From an uncultured Ruminococcus sp. (GTDB lineage Bacteria; Bacillota; Clostridia; Oscillospirales; Ruminococcaceae): DNA of 64,000 nucleotides. The notes below the pieces were generated by a model that did no database searches, was not told where the DNA came from, and saw only the letters and a list, made by a program, of their open reading frames with translations. Location of the stretch: the NCBI GenBank assembly GCA_947629455.1, contig CANRDT010000005.1:30326-94325 (forward strand). Direction: 5' to 3'. This document shows, in pieces, positions 10,716 through 17,152 of this stretch; the first letter of the stretch is position 1; every line of letters begins with the position of its first letter. Position numbers and translations under genes: made by a program.

Positions 10716-11342
10716 ATGCCGTTTGATTACAAAAAAGAATACAAAGAATTTTATATGCCGCCGAAAAAGCCTACCGTCGTGACCGTACCGCCGATGAATT
10801 ATATCGCCGTGCGCGGTAAAGGCGATCCCAATAAGGAAAACGGAGAGTATAAACAGTCGATCGGTCTGCTGTACGCAATTGCATTTACCATAAAAATGAG
10901 TAAAAAAGGCGCTCGGCAGATAGAGGGCTATTTTGATTATGTCGTGCCGCCGCTGGAGGGACTTTGGCGGCAGGACGGCAGGCAGGATATTGATTATGCT
11001 CATAAGGAAAATTTTCGGTTCATCTCACTGATACGTCTGCCCGATTTTGTGACGAAAGCAGACTTTGATGCGGCGATAGATGAAGCGGCACGCAAGAAAA
11101 AAACGGACTTTTCCAAAGTCGAATTTCTGACCTATGACGAGGGCTTGTGCGTGCAGTGTATGCACATCGGCAGCTATGACAACGAGCCTGCAACGGTTCG
11201 GCTTATGCACGAATTTTCGGAGCAAAACGGTTATGCATTTGACATTTCCGAAAAGCGTTTACACCATGAGATATATCTTTCCGACGCGCGCAGGACAGCC
11301 GCAGAAAAGCTGAAAACGGTGATACGAGCGCCGATAAAATGA
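10716..11342 (+). CDS. GyrI-like small-molecule-binding domain protein
   Basis: 208-residue soluble protein of the GyrI-like family (COG4832 type): YKEFYMPPKKPTVVTVPPMN, YIAVRGKGDPN, then GYFDYVVPPLEGLW. These domains bind hydrophobic small molecules and occur alone or fused to AraC/MerR regulators; no DNA-binding domain is present here. CGGAGG precedes the ATG at 10716, one base after the upstream stop. The TGA at 11340-11342 is followed after one base by a repeat end (CACGGAAATCAATTTT), so the insertion spared the gene. Confidence 0.85.
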   Translation: MPFDYKKEYKEFYMPPKKPTVVTVPPMNYIAVRGKGDPNKENGEYKQSIGLLYAIAFTIKMSKKGARQIEGYFDYVVPPLEGLWRQDGRQDIDYAHKENFRFISLIRLPDFVTKADFDAAIDEAARKKKTDFSKVEFLTYDEGLCVQCMHIGSYDNEPATVRLMHEFSEQNGYAFDISEKRLHHEIYLSDARRTAAEKLKTVIRAPIK

Positions 11343-11869
11343 TCACGGAAATCAATTTTCAACTTTATTAAAACTGTTTTGGGTGGTATGTTCTTCGCCG
11401 GCGGCGGAGAATATACCATTAATTTTTTCTCTCCGCCATTTATGCCGAAGGGGCGGTTAGAAGTAAGATGTAAGGGGACAGAAGTAAGAATTACTTTGGC
11501 AACTGTGTATTTTTCCAAAGAAATATTATAGACAATTTGCTGTTTTTCCCCCGTAGGGGAAAAATAGCTTTTAAAGTAAGATATAAGAATTTTTGTAGCT
11601 TTCTTACGGCGACAAGCCTTAATAATCTGAAGAAAGAAATTTCCGGTTTTTATTTTACGAAGTAAAATAAAAATTGCAGGCATAATATACGCCTGCAAAG
11701 GAAATTTTCTTTGAACGCAAACGCCGTTTAGAAGTAAGTGGTAAGATGTAAGAAGTAAGATATGTGATTTACGGCTTTTGGAATCATAAAAAAGTTCAAC
11801 CGCCCGACTTACGCACATCGGACGGTCTTAAAGCTGACGGAGGGCGCATTGCGCCGCCCGCGCGAGGGC
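11343..11869. repeat. Mosaic of dispersed repeats before the left attachment site
   Basis: No gene seen. It begins with the MITE-type end CACGGAAATCAATTTT (11344-11359), then a CCGCCGGCGGCGG-type hairpin, GTAAGA heptamers (11457-11492 and 11718-11762), a hairpin TTTTTCCCCC/GGGGAAAAA, AAATTTCCGGTTTTTATTTT also found near 22590, and AAGGAAATTTTCTTT. The last 40 bases (GCCCGCGCGAGGGC) match the end region of the larger repeat family at 22700 and 63965. A 195-codon minus-strand frame here is repeat DNA, not a gene. Confidence 0.65.
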
Positions 11870-11919
11870 TGGTGCGCCTGACAGGAATTGAACCTGCGGC
11901 CTTCGGAGTCGGAGTCCGA
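11870..11919 (-). repeat. Left attachment-site core (tRNA-Arg 3' fragment)
   Basis: 50 bp identical to 19782-19831. On the minus strand it is the 3' portion of tRNA-Arg from the anticodon loop to CCA. There is no matching 5' half, so it is not a tRNA gene but the att copy left by integration. Confidence 0.93.
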
Positions 11920-11964
11920 TATCCCTAATTTTTTGAAAAATTTTACAAATAATTTAAGTTGTTT

Positions 11965-12002
11965 CGCTCATTAAAATTTTACATTTTATGAGCGAATTTT
12001 TT
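11965..12002 (+). terminator. Terminator at left end of the element
   Basis: CGCTCATTAAAAT and ATTTTATGAGCG form a 12-bp stem with one bulge, followed by AATTTTTT. It insulates the phage genes from the left flank. Confidence 0.7.
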
Positions 12003-12025
12003 CGCTAAAATTCACACTTTATCTA

Positions 12026-12076
12026 TTGACAAGCCAAAAGTCAAGTATTTTTCGGGTTAAAAATATGTTGTATAAT
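12026..12076 (+). promoter_or_regulatory. Probable promoter region of the structural operon
   Basis: TATAAT at 12071-12076 lies 75 bp before the first phage gene. The -35 position at 17-bp spacing is poor. An inverted repeat TTGAC...GTCAA (12026-12043) lies upstream and could be an operator or activator site. Confidence 0.5.
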
Positions 12077-12150
12077 ATAACTATAGATAGGTAGCTACTT
12101 CTATAAGTGATCTATTTCAACTGATATTTTTGATAAGGAGTAATGAAAAA

Positions 12151-12432
12151 ATGGCTTACACGATAGTTGGTTTTAAAGAAAATTCCGGCAAACTCGACAA
12201 CGGCAGAGAGTGGAAAAACTATTCTGTTTACTGCACAAAGGACGATACAAAAGTAAACGGCAAAAGCGTTCAGACAATGCGAGTGCCTGCCGATCTCTTG
12301 CAGGAAACATTTCCTGACAGCAAATCCGTTATCGGTTCAAGAGTTACATTTGATGTGGATATTCGCACATATGGCGGCGTTCAAAAGGTCGTTGTATGCG
12401 GTATCAATATATTAGGAAAGGAGCATTCATAA
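12151..12432 (+). CDS. Small protein of the structural operon, candidate ssDNA-binding protein
   Basis: 93 residues, beta-rich and without membrane segments (MAYTIVGFKENSGKLDNGRE, then MRVPADLLQETFPDSKSVIG and VTFDVDIRTYGGVQKVVVCG). Position and size fit the phage ssDNA-binding protein (pV-like) that coats the genome before extrusion, and the beta pattern is OB-like, but I see no diagnostic motif. AAGGAG stands 9 bp before ATG 12151; the longer frame from 12130 lacks a ribosome site. Its TAA overlaps the ATG of the coat gene by one base. Confidence 0.6.
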   Translation: MAYTIVGFKENSGKLDNGREWKNYSVYCTKDDTKVNGKSVQTMRVPADLLQETFPDSKSVIGSRVTFDVDIRTYGGVQKVVVCGINILGKEHS

Positions 12433-12593
12433 TGGAGTCCACTATTACTTCCGGTCTTGAAACTATTACTTCTGTAGTTTCAAGTGTCTGGACTATAATG
12501 ACAGGCAATCCCCTTGTTATGGTTTTCGTTGCCGCATCGCTTTTGGGCGCGGGTATCGGAATCATACGCAGGCTGACAAAGGGCAAAGCCTGA
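12432..12593 (+). CDS. Major coat protein (pVIII-like)
   Basis: 53 residues with the layout of a filamentous-phage major coat protein: an acidic/polar N-terminus (MESTITSGLETITSVVSSVW), one hydrophobic membrane span (PLVMVFVAASLLGAGIGI) and a basic C-terminus (RRLTKGKA) that would face the packaged DNA. No cleavable signal is evident; the protein would insert directly. AAAGGAG precedes the ATG. A 12-bp hairpin with a T-run follows at once, a placement seen after gene VIII in Ff phages that boosts coat mRNA over distal genes. Confidence 0.85.
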   Translation: MESTITSGLETITSVVSSVWTIMTGNPLVMVFVAASLLGAGIGIIRRLTKGKA

Positions 12594-12598
12594 CGCGT

Positions 12599-12627
12599 AA
12601 GCGGAGCGGATTTCTTCCGTTCCGCTT
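12599..12627 (+). terminator. Hairpin terminator after the coat gene
   Basis: AAGCGGAGCGGA pairs with TCCGTTCCGCTT (12 bp, one G-T pair) and is followed by TTATTTT. It probably causes partial termination, as the next gene begins 24 bp further on. Confidence 0.75.
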
Positions 12628-12650
12628 TTATTTTGAAAAGGAGTAATTTT

Positions 12651-14264
12651 ATGAAAAAACGATTATGCGCCTTTGCGCTCACTTGTGTATTCATTGTTAC
12701 ATCTGCTTTTGGTGTTCTTTCTTCTTCCGCTGCTTCCGGCGGCGGTGCGCTTGACAGTGTTGTCAGAGGTATGATGTACGATATTTTTGTTACACATTAT
12801 TTGGATTCAAATGATTCTATGCCTGAGAATTATATTGTAATTTATTGTCAGTATTCTCCAGATAATCTTGTAGGTATTTTTTATACAGATGAAAAATCTC
12901 CCGATAGAGTAACAATGCCGACTAAAGTGTCATTTGATTTTGGCTCTACAAATTGGTTAGGCACAAGTCATAGATTTTCCGGCGAATCTTGTACCCGTGA
13001 AGTTAGTTTGTCTCCTGATTTATCTTATATGGAGGGATATGGTGGAGGTTTTGACATACTATATTCCACCGTGCCTATTTATGACGCTGACGGTAAGGAC
13101 GTCAATCCCTCCAAATCCGCTTTAAATCCTTTTGATGTTACTTATTCTCCTGCGCTGTATGTTGATATGCCGCTTGAATATGAGTATCCCTCTAAAAGCG
13201 GCGGTACAGTTAAGGAATCATTTAAGGAATTATATATAACTATTTCTTTATCCAAAGATTATATAAGCGAATGTGTAAAAAATGCTATTATAAAACGATT
13301 AGATGATCCTGATCGCGTATTTACAGATGATGAATTTGAAGAATTGCTTACATACTTTGAAGAACATTCCGAAAACGGAAAGACCGGAATTGATGTTTCT
13401 GAAATGGTCAAAAACAAAAAAGGAATGTTTTTTATATCCGGTTCAAGTCCTAAATCATCTCCGTCAAGTGTGTTATCTTCTTCTGTGTACACTTATCTTT
13501 CATATCAAAAATATAGTATACTCGATATGGAAAGCGGTGATATAAACGGTTTTACAAGTTCTGCCGCCTATGCTAACGGCTTGTATCCTCTGTTTGCTTT
13601 AGACTTTGTAACAGATGTTGAAGATTTTGAAAATATAACACTTGAAGATTACAAAAATTTACTTGAAAATCCTCCTGTTTTTTCGTTTAAGGTACATTTG
13701 GCTAATATTTCATTTGATGATATTTTTCCCACATATTTTCCTTATTTGTTCTTGGGTGATGATCTCGCCTATAATGATGAGATGAAAACAACTACCGAAA
13801 GTTTTTCGGATTACTTTTATAATTATTGGAATTCGGATATCCAACAGCAATACGGAAATATGCATTATTGGTATTACGGTGATGAATTCAGCTTTGATAA
13901 ATATCCCGATTTCGTGCCTTTTGAGTATAACGGCGAATACTATTCCCTTAAAGGCGATCCCTTTTCATTTTTGGGTGATTCTGCTTATCCCCCTGAAACA
14001 TATCAGAGCGTAGACAAGGACGGTAACTTATCGCCTGAGCGTACACCAGAAGAACAAAGTAAATGGGATAATGAGCAAAAGTGGAACGAAAATTTTATGA
14101 CAGATTTTTCGCCGGGGAGCATATCGGAGATATTCAACGGTACATCTACGTTTTATCAGTTTCTGACTGCAAGCATTTCCGTTCTGCCCTCTTGGTTTTT
14201 AACTATCCTTGCGTCTTTCTTTGTCATAATGCTTGCGATAGTCGTTGTTAAATTCGTTGTTTAG
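12651..14264 (+). CDS. Adsorption/minor coat protein (pIII-like)
   Basis: 537 residues. It has an N-terminal signal peptide (MKKRLCAFALTCVFIVTSAF to about residue 29, after SSSAAS), a large exported domain rich in Tyr, Asp and Ser, and a single C-terminal membrane span (LPSWFLTILASFFVIMLAIVVV) with almost no tail. This is the architecture of inovirus receptor-binding proteins, which cap the virion and are anchored in the membrane until release. The exported part has no recognisable relatives and would set host range. AAAGGAG precedes ATG 12651. Confidence 0.8.
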   Translation: MKKRLCAFALTCVFIVTSAFGVLSSSAASGGGALDSVVRGMMYDIFVTHYLDSNDSMPENYIVIYCQYSPDNLVGIFYTDEKSPDRVTMPTKVSFDFGSTNWLGTSHRFSGESCTREVSLSPDLSYMEGYGGGFDILYSTVPIYDADGKDVNPSKSALNPFDVTYSPALYVDMPLEYEYPSKSGGTVKESFKELYITISLSKDYISECVKNAIIKRLDDPDRVFTDDEFEELLTYFEEHSENGKTGIDVSEMVKNKKGMFFISGSSPKSSPSSVLSSSVYTYLSYQKYSILDMESGDINGFTSSAAYANGLYPLFALDFVTDVEDFENITLEDYKNLLENPPVFSFKVHLANISFDDIFPTYFPYLFLGDDLAYNDEMKTTTESFSDYFYNYWNSDIQQQYGNMHYWYYGDEFSFDKYPDFVPFEYNGEYYSLKGDPFSFLGDSAYPPETYQSVDKDGNLSPERTPEEQSKWDNEQKWNENFMTDFSPGSISEIFNGTSTFYQFLTASISVLPSWFLTILASFFVIMLAIVVVKFVV

Positions 14265-14274
14265 GGGTGATGTT

Positions 14275-14442
14275 ATGGACGTTCTGGGAGTTATCAAACA
14301 TATTTTTTCGGCTATCGGCAGAATATTAAGTCTGCAATTTCACTTTAACGGCTTTAACTTTTCACTCGGTTCTATGATAGTGGGATTGATCGTTATCGGC
14401 TGTAGTATTCAATTGCTTTCTTTCCTGTTCAGCAAGGATTGA
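14275..14442 (+). CDS. Small membrane protein of phage operon
   Basis: 55 residues (MDVLGVIKHIFSAIGRILSL, then one span MIVGLIVIGCSIQLLSFLF). The start ATG 14275 follows GGGGTGATG. It has a coat-like amphipathic N-terminus plus a span; by place and size it could be a pVI-, pVII- or pIX-type minor coat protein. Confidence 0.7.
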   Translation: MDVLGVIKHIFSAIGRILSLQFHFNGFNFSLGSMIVGLIVIGCSIQLLSFLFSKD

Positions 14443-14452
14443 GGTGTGAATT

Positions 14453-14530
14453 ATGTTTAGTGTTTTTACATTCTGCATTGGCGTTTGTTTCGGCTACGCT
14501 ATGTGCATATATCAAAGAGGGGGAAAATAA
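14453..14530 (+). CDS. 25-residue membrane peptide of phage operon
   Basis: Very short gene: MFSVFTFCIGVCFGYAMCIY followed by QRGGK and stop. GAGGTG stands 5 bp before the ATG. It is one membrane span with a short basic tail, 10 bp after the previous gene and touching the next. Ff phages encode comparably short pVII/pIX proteins at the tip where assembly starts. Small size limits certainty. Confidence 0.6.
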   Translation: MFSVFTFCIGVCFGYAMCIYQRGGK

Positions 14531-14770
14531 ATGGTCTCGATACTTTTACTTATACTGAAAACTATCCTTTTCGGTTTCGTTATTGCCACAATTGTCGGTG
14601 TCTGCGCTTTCTGGGTAGACATCAGGACTTTCAGGTCTGAAAAAGAAATGAGCCTGCCGCGTCAAAAGCTGATTGAAAATCTTATTGCCGAACGGGAACT
14701 TGAATCTGAAAAAGCGGAAAATGAATCTGAAAAATGGGAAAATGAATCTGAAAAAGGAGGTAATGAATAA
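14531..14770 (+). CDS. Small membrane protein with charged Glu/Lys tail
   Basis: 79 residues: one N-terminal span (SILLLILKTILFGFVIATIV and GVCAFW), then a charged cytoplasmic tail with an imperfect repeat (ESEKAENESEKWENESEKGG), probably helical or coiled. It overlaps the next gene by one base. Role unknown; position suggests assembly or minor coat. Confidence 0.7.
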   Translation: MVSILLLILKTILFGFVIATIVGVCAFWVDIRTFRSEKEMSLPRQKLIENLIAERELESEKAENESEKWENESEKGGNE

Positions 14771-14964
14771 TGCTTGTTGACATTAAAAACGCTTGCTATC
14801 AGCTTTTAAAAATACTCGGCTGTGATCTCGCGGCTGTGGACAGCATAACAAGCAATTATCAATTCGGCGTGCTGATTATGCAGTTTATATTCGCCTGCCT
14901 TGTGCTTTTCATTACTTGGAAAATGCTCTACAACTGTATGATACGTTTCTTTCATATGAGATAG
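14770..14964 (+). CDS. Small membrane protein before zot
   Basis: 64 residues with one strong span (FGVLIMQFIFACLVLFITWK). GGAGG precedes the ATG. Lying directly before the Zot gene, it occupies the usual place of pVI in filamentous phages. I infer a minor coat or assembly role only from position. Confidence 0.7.
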   Translation: MLVDIKNACYQLLKILGCDLAAVDSITSNYQFGVLIMQFIFACLVLFITWKMLYNCMIRFFHMR

Positions 14965-14974
14965 GCGGTGCGTT

Positions 14975-15772
14975 ATGGTTTTCTTTGACGTTTTCTATCG
15001 ACTGCCTATGTTCGCCGCCTATACCGTCTATGATAAATGCTGTGCGGCTTACTTCAATTGGCGGCAGATATTTGACGGTTGGGGGATTCATCTTTTTGTC
15101 GGGAAATTCGGCGCAGGAAAAACCTCGCTTATGGTGACACGCGCATATAACCTTTGTAAGCGTTATCCGCAGCTGACGATACTTACAAACATAAACATCA
15201 AGAACTTTCCCGAATACACAAGAATACTGCCGCTCAACACCGCGCAGGATATTCTCAACGCGCCTAAAAATACACTTGTCCTCATTGACGAAATAGGCAC
15301 TATATTCAACAGCCGCGATTTTTCGGGCGGTAAATGCGCCGTGCCTAAACCGCTTTTTCAACACCTCTGTCAATGCCGTAAGCGCAGAATGATGATCTAT
15401 GCGACCGTACAGAGATTTAATCTGCTCGATAAACAGATTCGGGATATTACCGCAGATGTTACCGCTTGTCATACGCATTTCAAGCACCCGTTTACGCGTA
15501 TCCAGACGGGTTATACATACGACATCGAGGAATACGAACTTTACAGCGAAAACAAGACGTATGAGCCGCGAATTATGTACAGCCGGACGTATATCCAGCG
15601 AAATCAATACAGACAGCTTTACGATACATCACAGCTTGTTACAAATATGCTTGCAAAAGAGTATTTGTCCGACAGTGAGATACTTGCCAACCGCGAGGGC
15701 GCAGATACTAACGCCCTGCCGCTCGATAAAAATCAAAAGCGCGCTATCCGAAAAAGAAAAAATGCGTGGTGA
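14975..15772 (+). CDS. Zot/pI-type assembly ATPase
   Basis: 265-residue morphogenesis ATPase that would drive phage extrusion through the membrane. Walker A GKFGAGKT at residues 43-50 and Walker B LVLIDE at 101-106 are clear, followed by the family's sensor-like segment (RRMMIYATVQRF). It lacks a secretin-contacting periplasmic domain, consistent with a Gram-positive host in which no outer-membrane channel is needed. The N-terminus (MVFFDVFYRLPMFAAYTVYD) is moderately hydrophobic and may contact the membrane. It is the last gene of the structural operon. Confidence 0.88.
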   Translation: MVFFDVFYRLPMFAAYTVYDKCCAAYFNWRQIFDGWGIHLFVGKFGAGKTSLMVTRAYNLCKRYPQLTILTNINIKNFPEYTRILPLNTAQDILNAPKNTLVLIDEIGTIFNSRDFSGGKCAVPKPLFQHLCQCRKRRMMIYATVQRFNLLDKQIRDITADVTACHTHFKHPFTRIQTGYTYDIEEYELYSENKTYEPRIMYSRTYIQRNQYRQLYDTSQLVTNMLAKEYLSDSEILANREGADTNALPLDKNQKRAIRKRKNAW

Positions 15773-15777
15773 TAAAA

Positions 15778-15821
15778 AACGCGCCCGAATTGGAATCCTT
15801 TTGGATTCAATTCGGCGCGTT
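15778..15821. terminator. Bidirectional terminator
   Basis: A long hairpin, AACGCGCCCGAATTGGAATCC paired with GGATTCAATTCGGCGCGTT around a TTTT loop (one bulge and a mismatch), with A-rich sequence before it. It separates the convergent zot and repressor-unit transcripts. Confidence 0.8.
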
Positions 15822-16064
15822 GCCGTTCTTGTTCTCTGTTTCCTGCACCTGCATACCCTGCAATTGATTGCTTACATACAGCAGTTTTTTAATATCTTCA
15901 AGCTGATGTGTCATATCTTTCAATGTTTTTTCCATTCTTTGTATATTGTCCGTCATTGTTAAGAATCTCAGCCAATTATAAATTTTTATTCCTATCACCA
16001 GTACGATAACTATTAAAACTACTGCCGCGTAATTCTCAATGAACATTAATATGCTGTCAATCAT
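15807..16064 (-). CDS. Membrane/coiled-coil protein of the repressor unit
   Basis: 85 residues: N-terminal span (ENYAAVVLIVIVLVIGIKIY), then a coiled-coil-like stretch (MEKTLKDMTHQLEDIKKLLY). It overlaps the 3' end of the upstream ribbon-helix-helix gene by 8 bp. The ATG at 16064 has AGGTG at proper distance; GTG 16073 is the alternative. The stop codon lies inside the terminator stem. Possible roles are superinfection immunity or a membrane anchor, but there is no direct evidence. Confidence 0.65.
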   Translation of the reverse strand: MIDSILMFIENYAAVVLIVIVLVIGIKIYNWLRFLTMTDNIQRMEKTLKDMTHQLEDIKKLLYVSNQLQGMQVQETENKNGNAPN

Positions 16065-16251
16065 TGCTTTCACCTTTTTTTACATCATCATCAATTAGTT
16101 TCTTGATGTATTTTGTTTTGCTCAGATTATGTTTTTCGGCTTGTGCGCGGATAATTTCGCCATATCCTTTCGGCATTTTAAGTTGAACTCGTTCCGTGTT
16201 TTCTTTATCCCATTTATCGTTTGCTCTCCTGCGTGCTTCTGATACCGACAT
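16057..16251 (-). CDS. Ribbon-helix-helix type repressor
   Basis: 64 residues. The segment ERVQLKMPKGYGEIIRAQAE followed by NLSKTKYIKKLIDDD has the Arc/CopG beta-helix-helix pattern. Such proteins bind palindromic operators as dimers. The gene is transcribed away from the rep module by its own strong promoter, and two 18-bp palindromes lie in the divergent promoter region, which suggests autoregulation and control of phage replication. GGGGTG precedes the ATG. Confidence 0.8.
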   Translation of the reverse strand: MSVSEARRRANDKWDKENTERVQLKMPKGYGEIIRAQAEKHNLSKTKYIKKLIDDDVKKGESND

Positions 16252-16271
16252 ATTATCACCCCTTTTTTTTC

Positions 16272-16300
16272 ATTATACAAGAAATGCTCTGATTTGTCAA
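16272..16300 (-). promoter_or_regulatory. Promoter of the repressor unit
   Basis: On the minus strand: TTGACA (16300-16295), a 17-bp spacer and TATAAT (16277-16272). A perfect sigma-A match. Confidence 0.9.
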
Positions 16301-16302
16301 TA

Positions 16303-16320
16303 TACACGGTATGCCGTACA
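16303..16320. promoter_or_regulatory. Operator 1 of the divergent switch
   Basis: TACACGGTATGCCGTACA, a near-palindrome and the inverted counterpart of 16361-16378, placed two bases upstream of the -35 box of the repressor promoter. Confidence 0.75.
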
Positions 16321-16353
16321 CAATAATTTAACAACTCTTTTATAAATAATCTA

Positions 16354-16382
16354 TGTACATTGTACGGTATACCGTGTATAAT
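16354..16382 (+). promoter_or_regulatory. Rightward promoter with operator 2 in its spacer
   Basis: TGTACA (16354-16359), 17 bp, TATAAT (16377-16382). The operator TGTACGGTATACCGTGTA (16361-16378) fills the spacer, so a bound repressor would block RNA polymerase. Confidence 0.7.
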
Positions 16383-16437
16383 TATATATAGGATAAGGGT
16401 AGCGGAAAACACGATTATATTTAGGTGGTGAAAAGGA

Positions 16438-16605
16438 ATGAAAGAACATATTGACCAGCTTAATTATTTAGCCGAAGTCCTTTATACTGAAACGAAAGGT
16501 AAATACACTGTGTCTTTGGACACTGCTGAAACCTTGCAATTAATTCTTGATGATATGTATGAAGAGCTTGACAAGGTTGTAAAAGAATTATATCGCCCTG
16601 AGTAA
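16438..16605 (+). CDS. Small acidic protein, first gene of the rightward transcript
   Basis: 55 residues (MKEHIDQLNYLAEVLYTETK, then a helical C-terminus LILDDMYEELDKVVKELYRP). AAAGGA lies close before the ATG and the gene sits directly behind the repressed promoter. No family recognised; likely an early regulatory protein of the element. Confidence 0.6.
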   Translation: MKEHIDQLNYLAEVLYTETKGKYTVSLDTAETLQLILDDMYEELDKVVKELYRPE

Positions 16606-17024
16606 GGCAAAGACCTTTTCAAACTCTTGACAACTGTAATCTCTCCTCGGTCGTAGCCCACGTCACGCAATCAGTGAGCCGCTTGCGGCGCGACCGAAAC
16701 GGGGTGCAGGGGATTCCCCTGCCTTACCGCGCGAACCGTTCGCGCGGTTTCCCCTGCGCTCCTGCGCCTTGTCGTTACACTGTGCTGTACCCTCTGCGCG
16801 GCAAGTCCTTATATGCGCTCCGTCAAGCGCTCTTCATTACCAAAAGGGGGGCGCGTTCAGCCCTGAGCGGCTACGCGCCATACTTCGGGGGGTACTCCCC
16901 CGAATCGTGAAGTCTGACGCTGTTTTCTCTGTTCATAGTTTGTTTAAATTCTCCCTCTTGACAAATGCAAACATATGTTCTATTATATTAATTAGAGAGA
17001 ACAAGCGTTCGCCCCCCTGCTTTA
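16606..17024. other. GC-hairpin region before rep (candidate packaging signal or single-strand origin)
   Basis: No gene supported. Three compact hairpins stand out: GCAGGGG-ATT-CCCCTGC (16706-16722), ACCGCGCGAA-CCG-TTCGCGCGGT (16726-16748) and TTCGGGGG...CCCCCGAA (16884-16904). A longer stem with CGGTCG/CGACCG arms lies at about 16650-16697. In filamentous phages hairpins near the origin serve as packaging signal and complementary-strand origin, which is my inference here. Two short frames (16674-16910, 16769-17035) lack ribosome sites. Confidence 0.55.
16958..16986 (+). promoter_or_regulatory. rep promoter
   Basis: TTGACA (16958-16963), exactly 17 bp, TATTAT (16981-16986), about 40 bp before the origin hairpin and 170 bp before rep. 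Confidence 0.88.
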
Positions 17025-17061
17025 GACGAAGTTGAGGTATAGTATTACCCTCAACTTCGTC
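17025..17061 (+). other. Rolling-circle origin hairpin with circovirus-type nonanucleotide
   Basis: Perfect 13-bp stem GACGAAGTTGAGG (17025-17037) with CCTCAACTTCGTC (17049-17061), enclosing the 11-nt loop TATAGTATTAC. The last nine loop bases, TAGTATTAC (17040-17048), equal the nonanucleotide of circovirus-type origins, where Rep nicks before the final AC. Repeated GTCACA(A) units follow (17059-17063, 17065-17070, 17123-17128, 17134-17139), with TGTGAC inverted at 17110-17115; these look like Rep-binding iterons. The site lies between the rep promoter and the rep start. Confidence 0.88.
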
Positions 17062-17152
17062 ACACGTCACAAGGTATCGGCAAACTCCGTTGTTACTGGG
17101 GTTTCCTCTGTGACAGGACTTTGTCACAACTTCGTCACAAGGAGGTGAAAAC

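Noticed and set aside
11231..11818. 195-codon minus-strand frame
   Set aside because: Runs through dispersed repeats and the antisense of the GyrI-like gene; no ribosome site.
11870..11919. Second tRNA-Arg gene
   Set aside because: Only the anticodon-loop-to-CCA part is present; no D-arm or 5' acceptor strand. It is an attachment-site copy.
16674..17035. Two short plus-strand frames before rep
   Set aside because: Overlap the GC hairpins and the rep promoter and lack ribosome sites.
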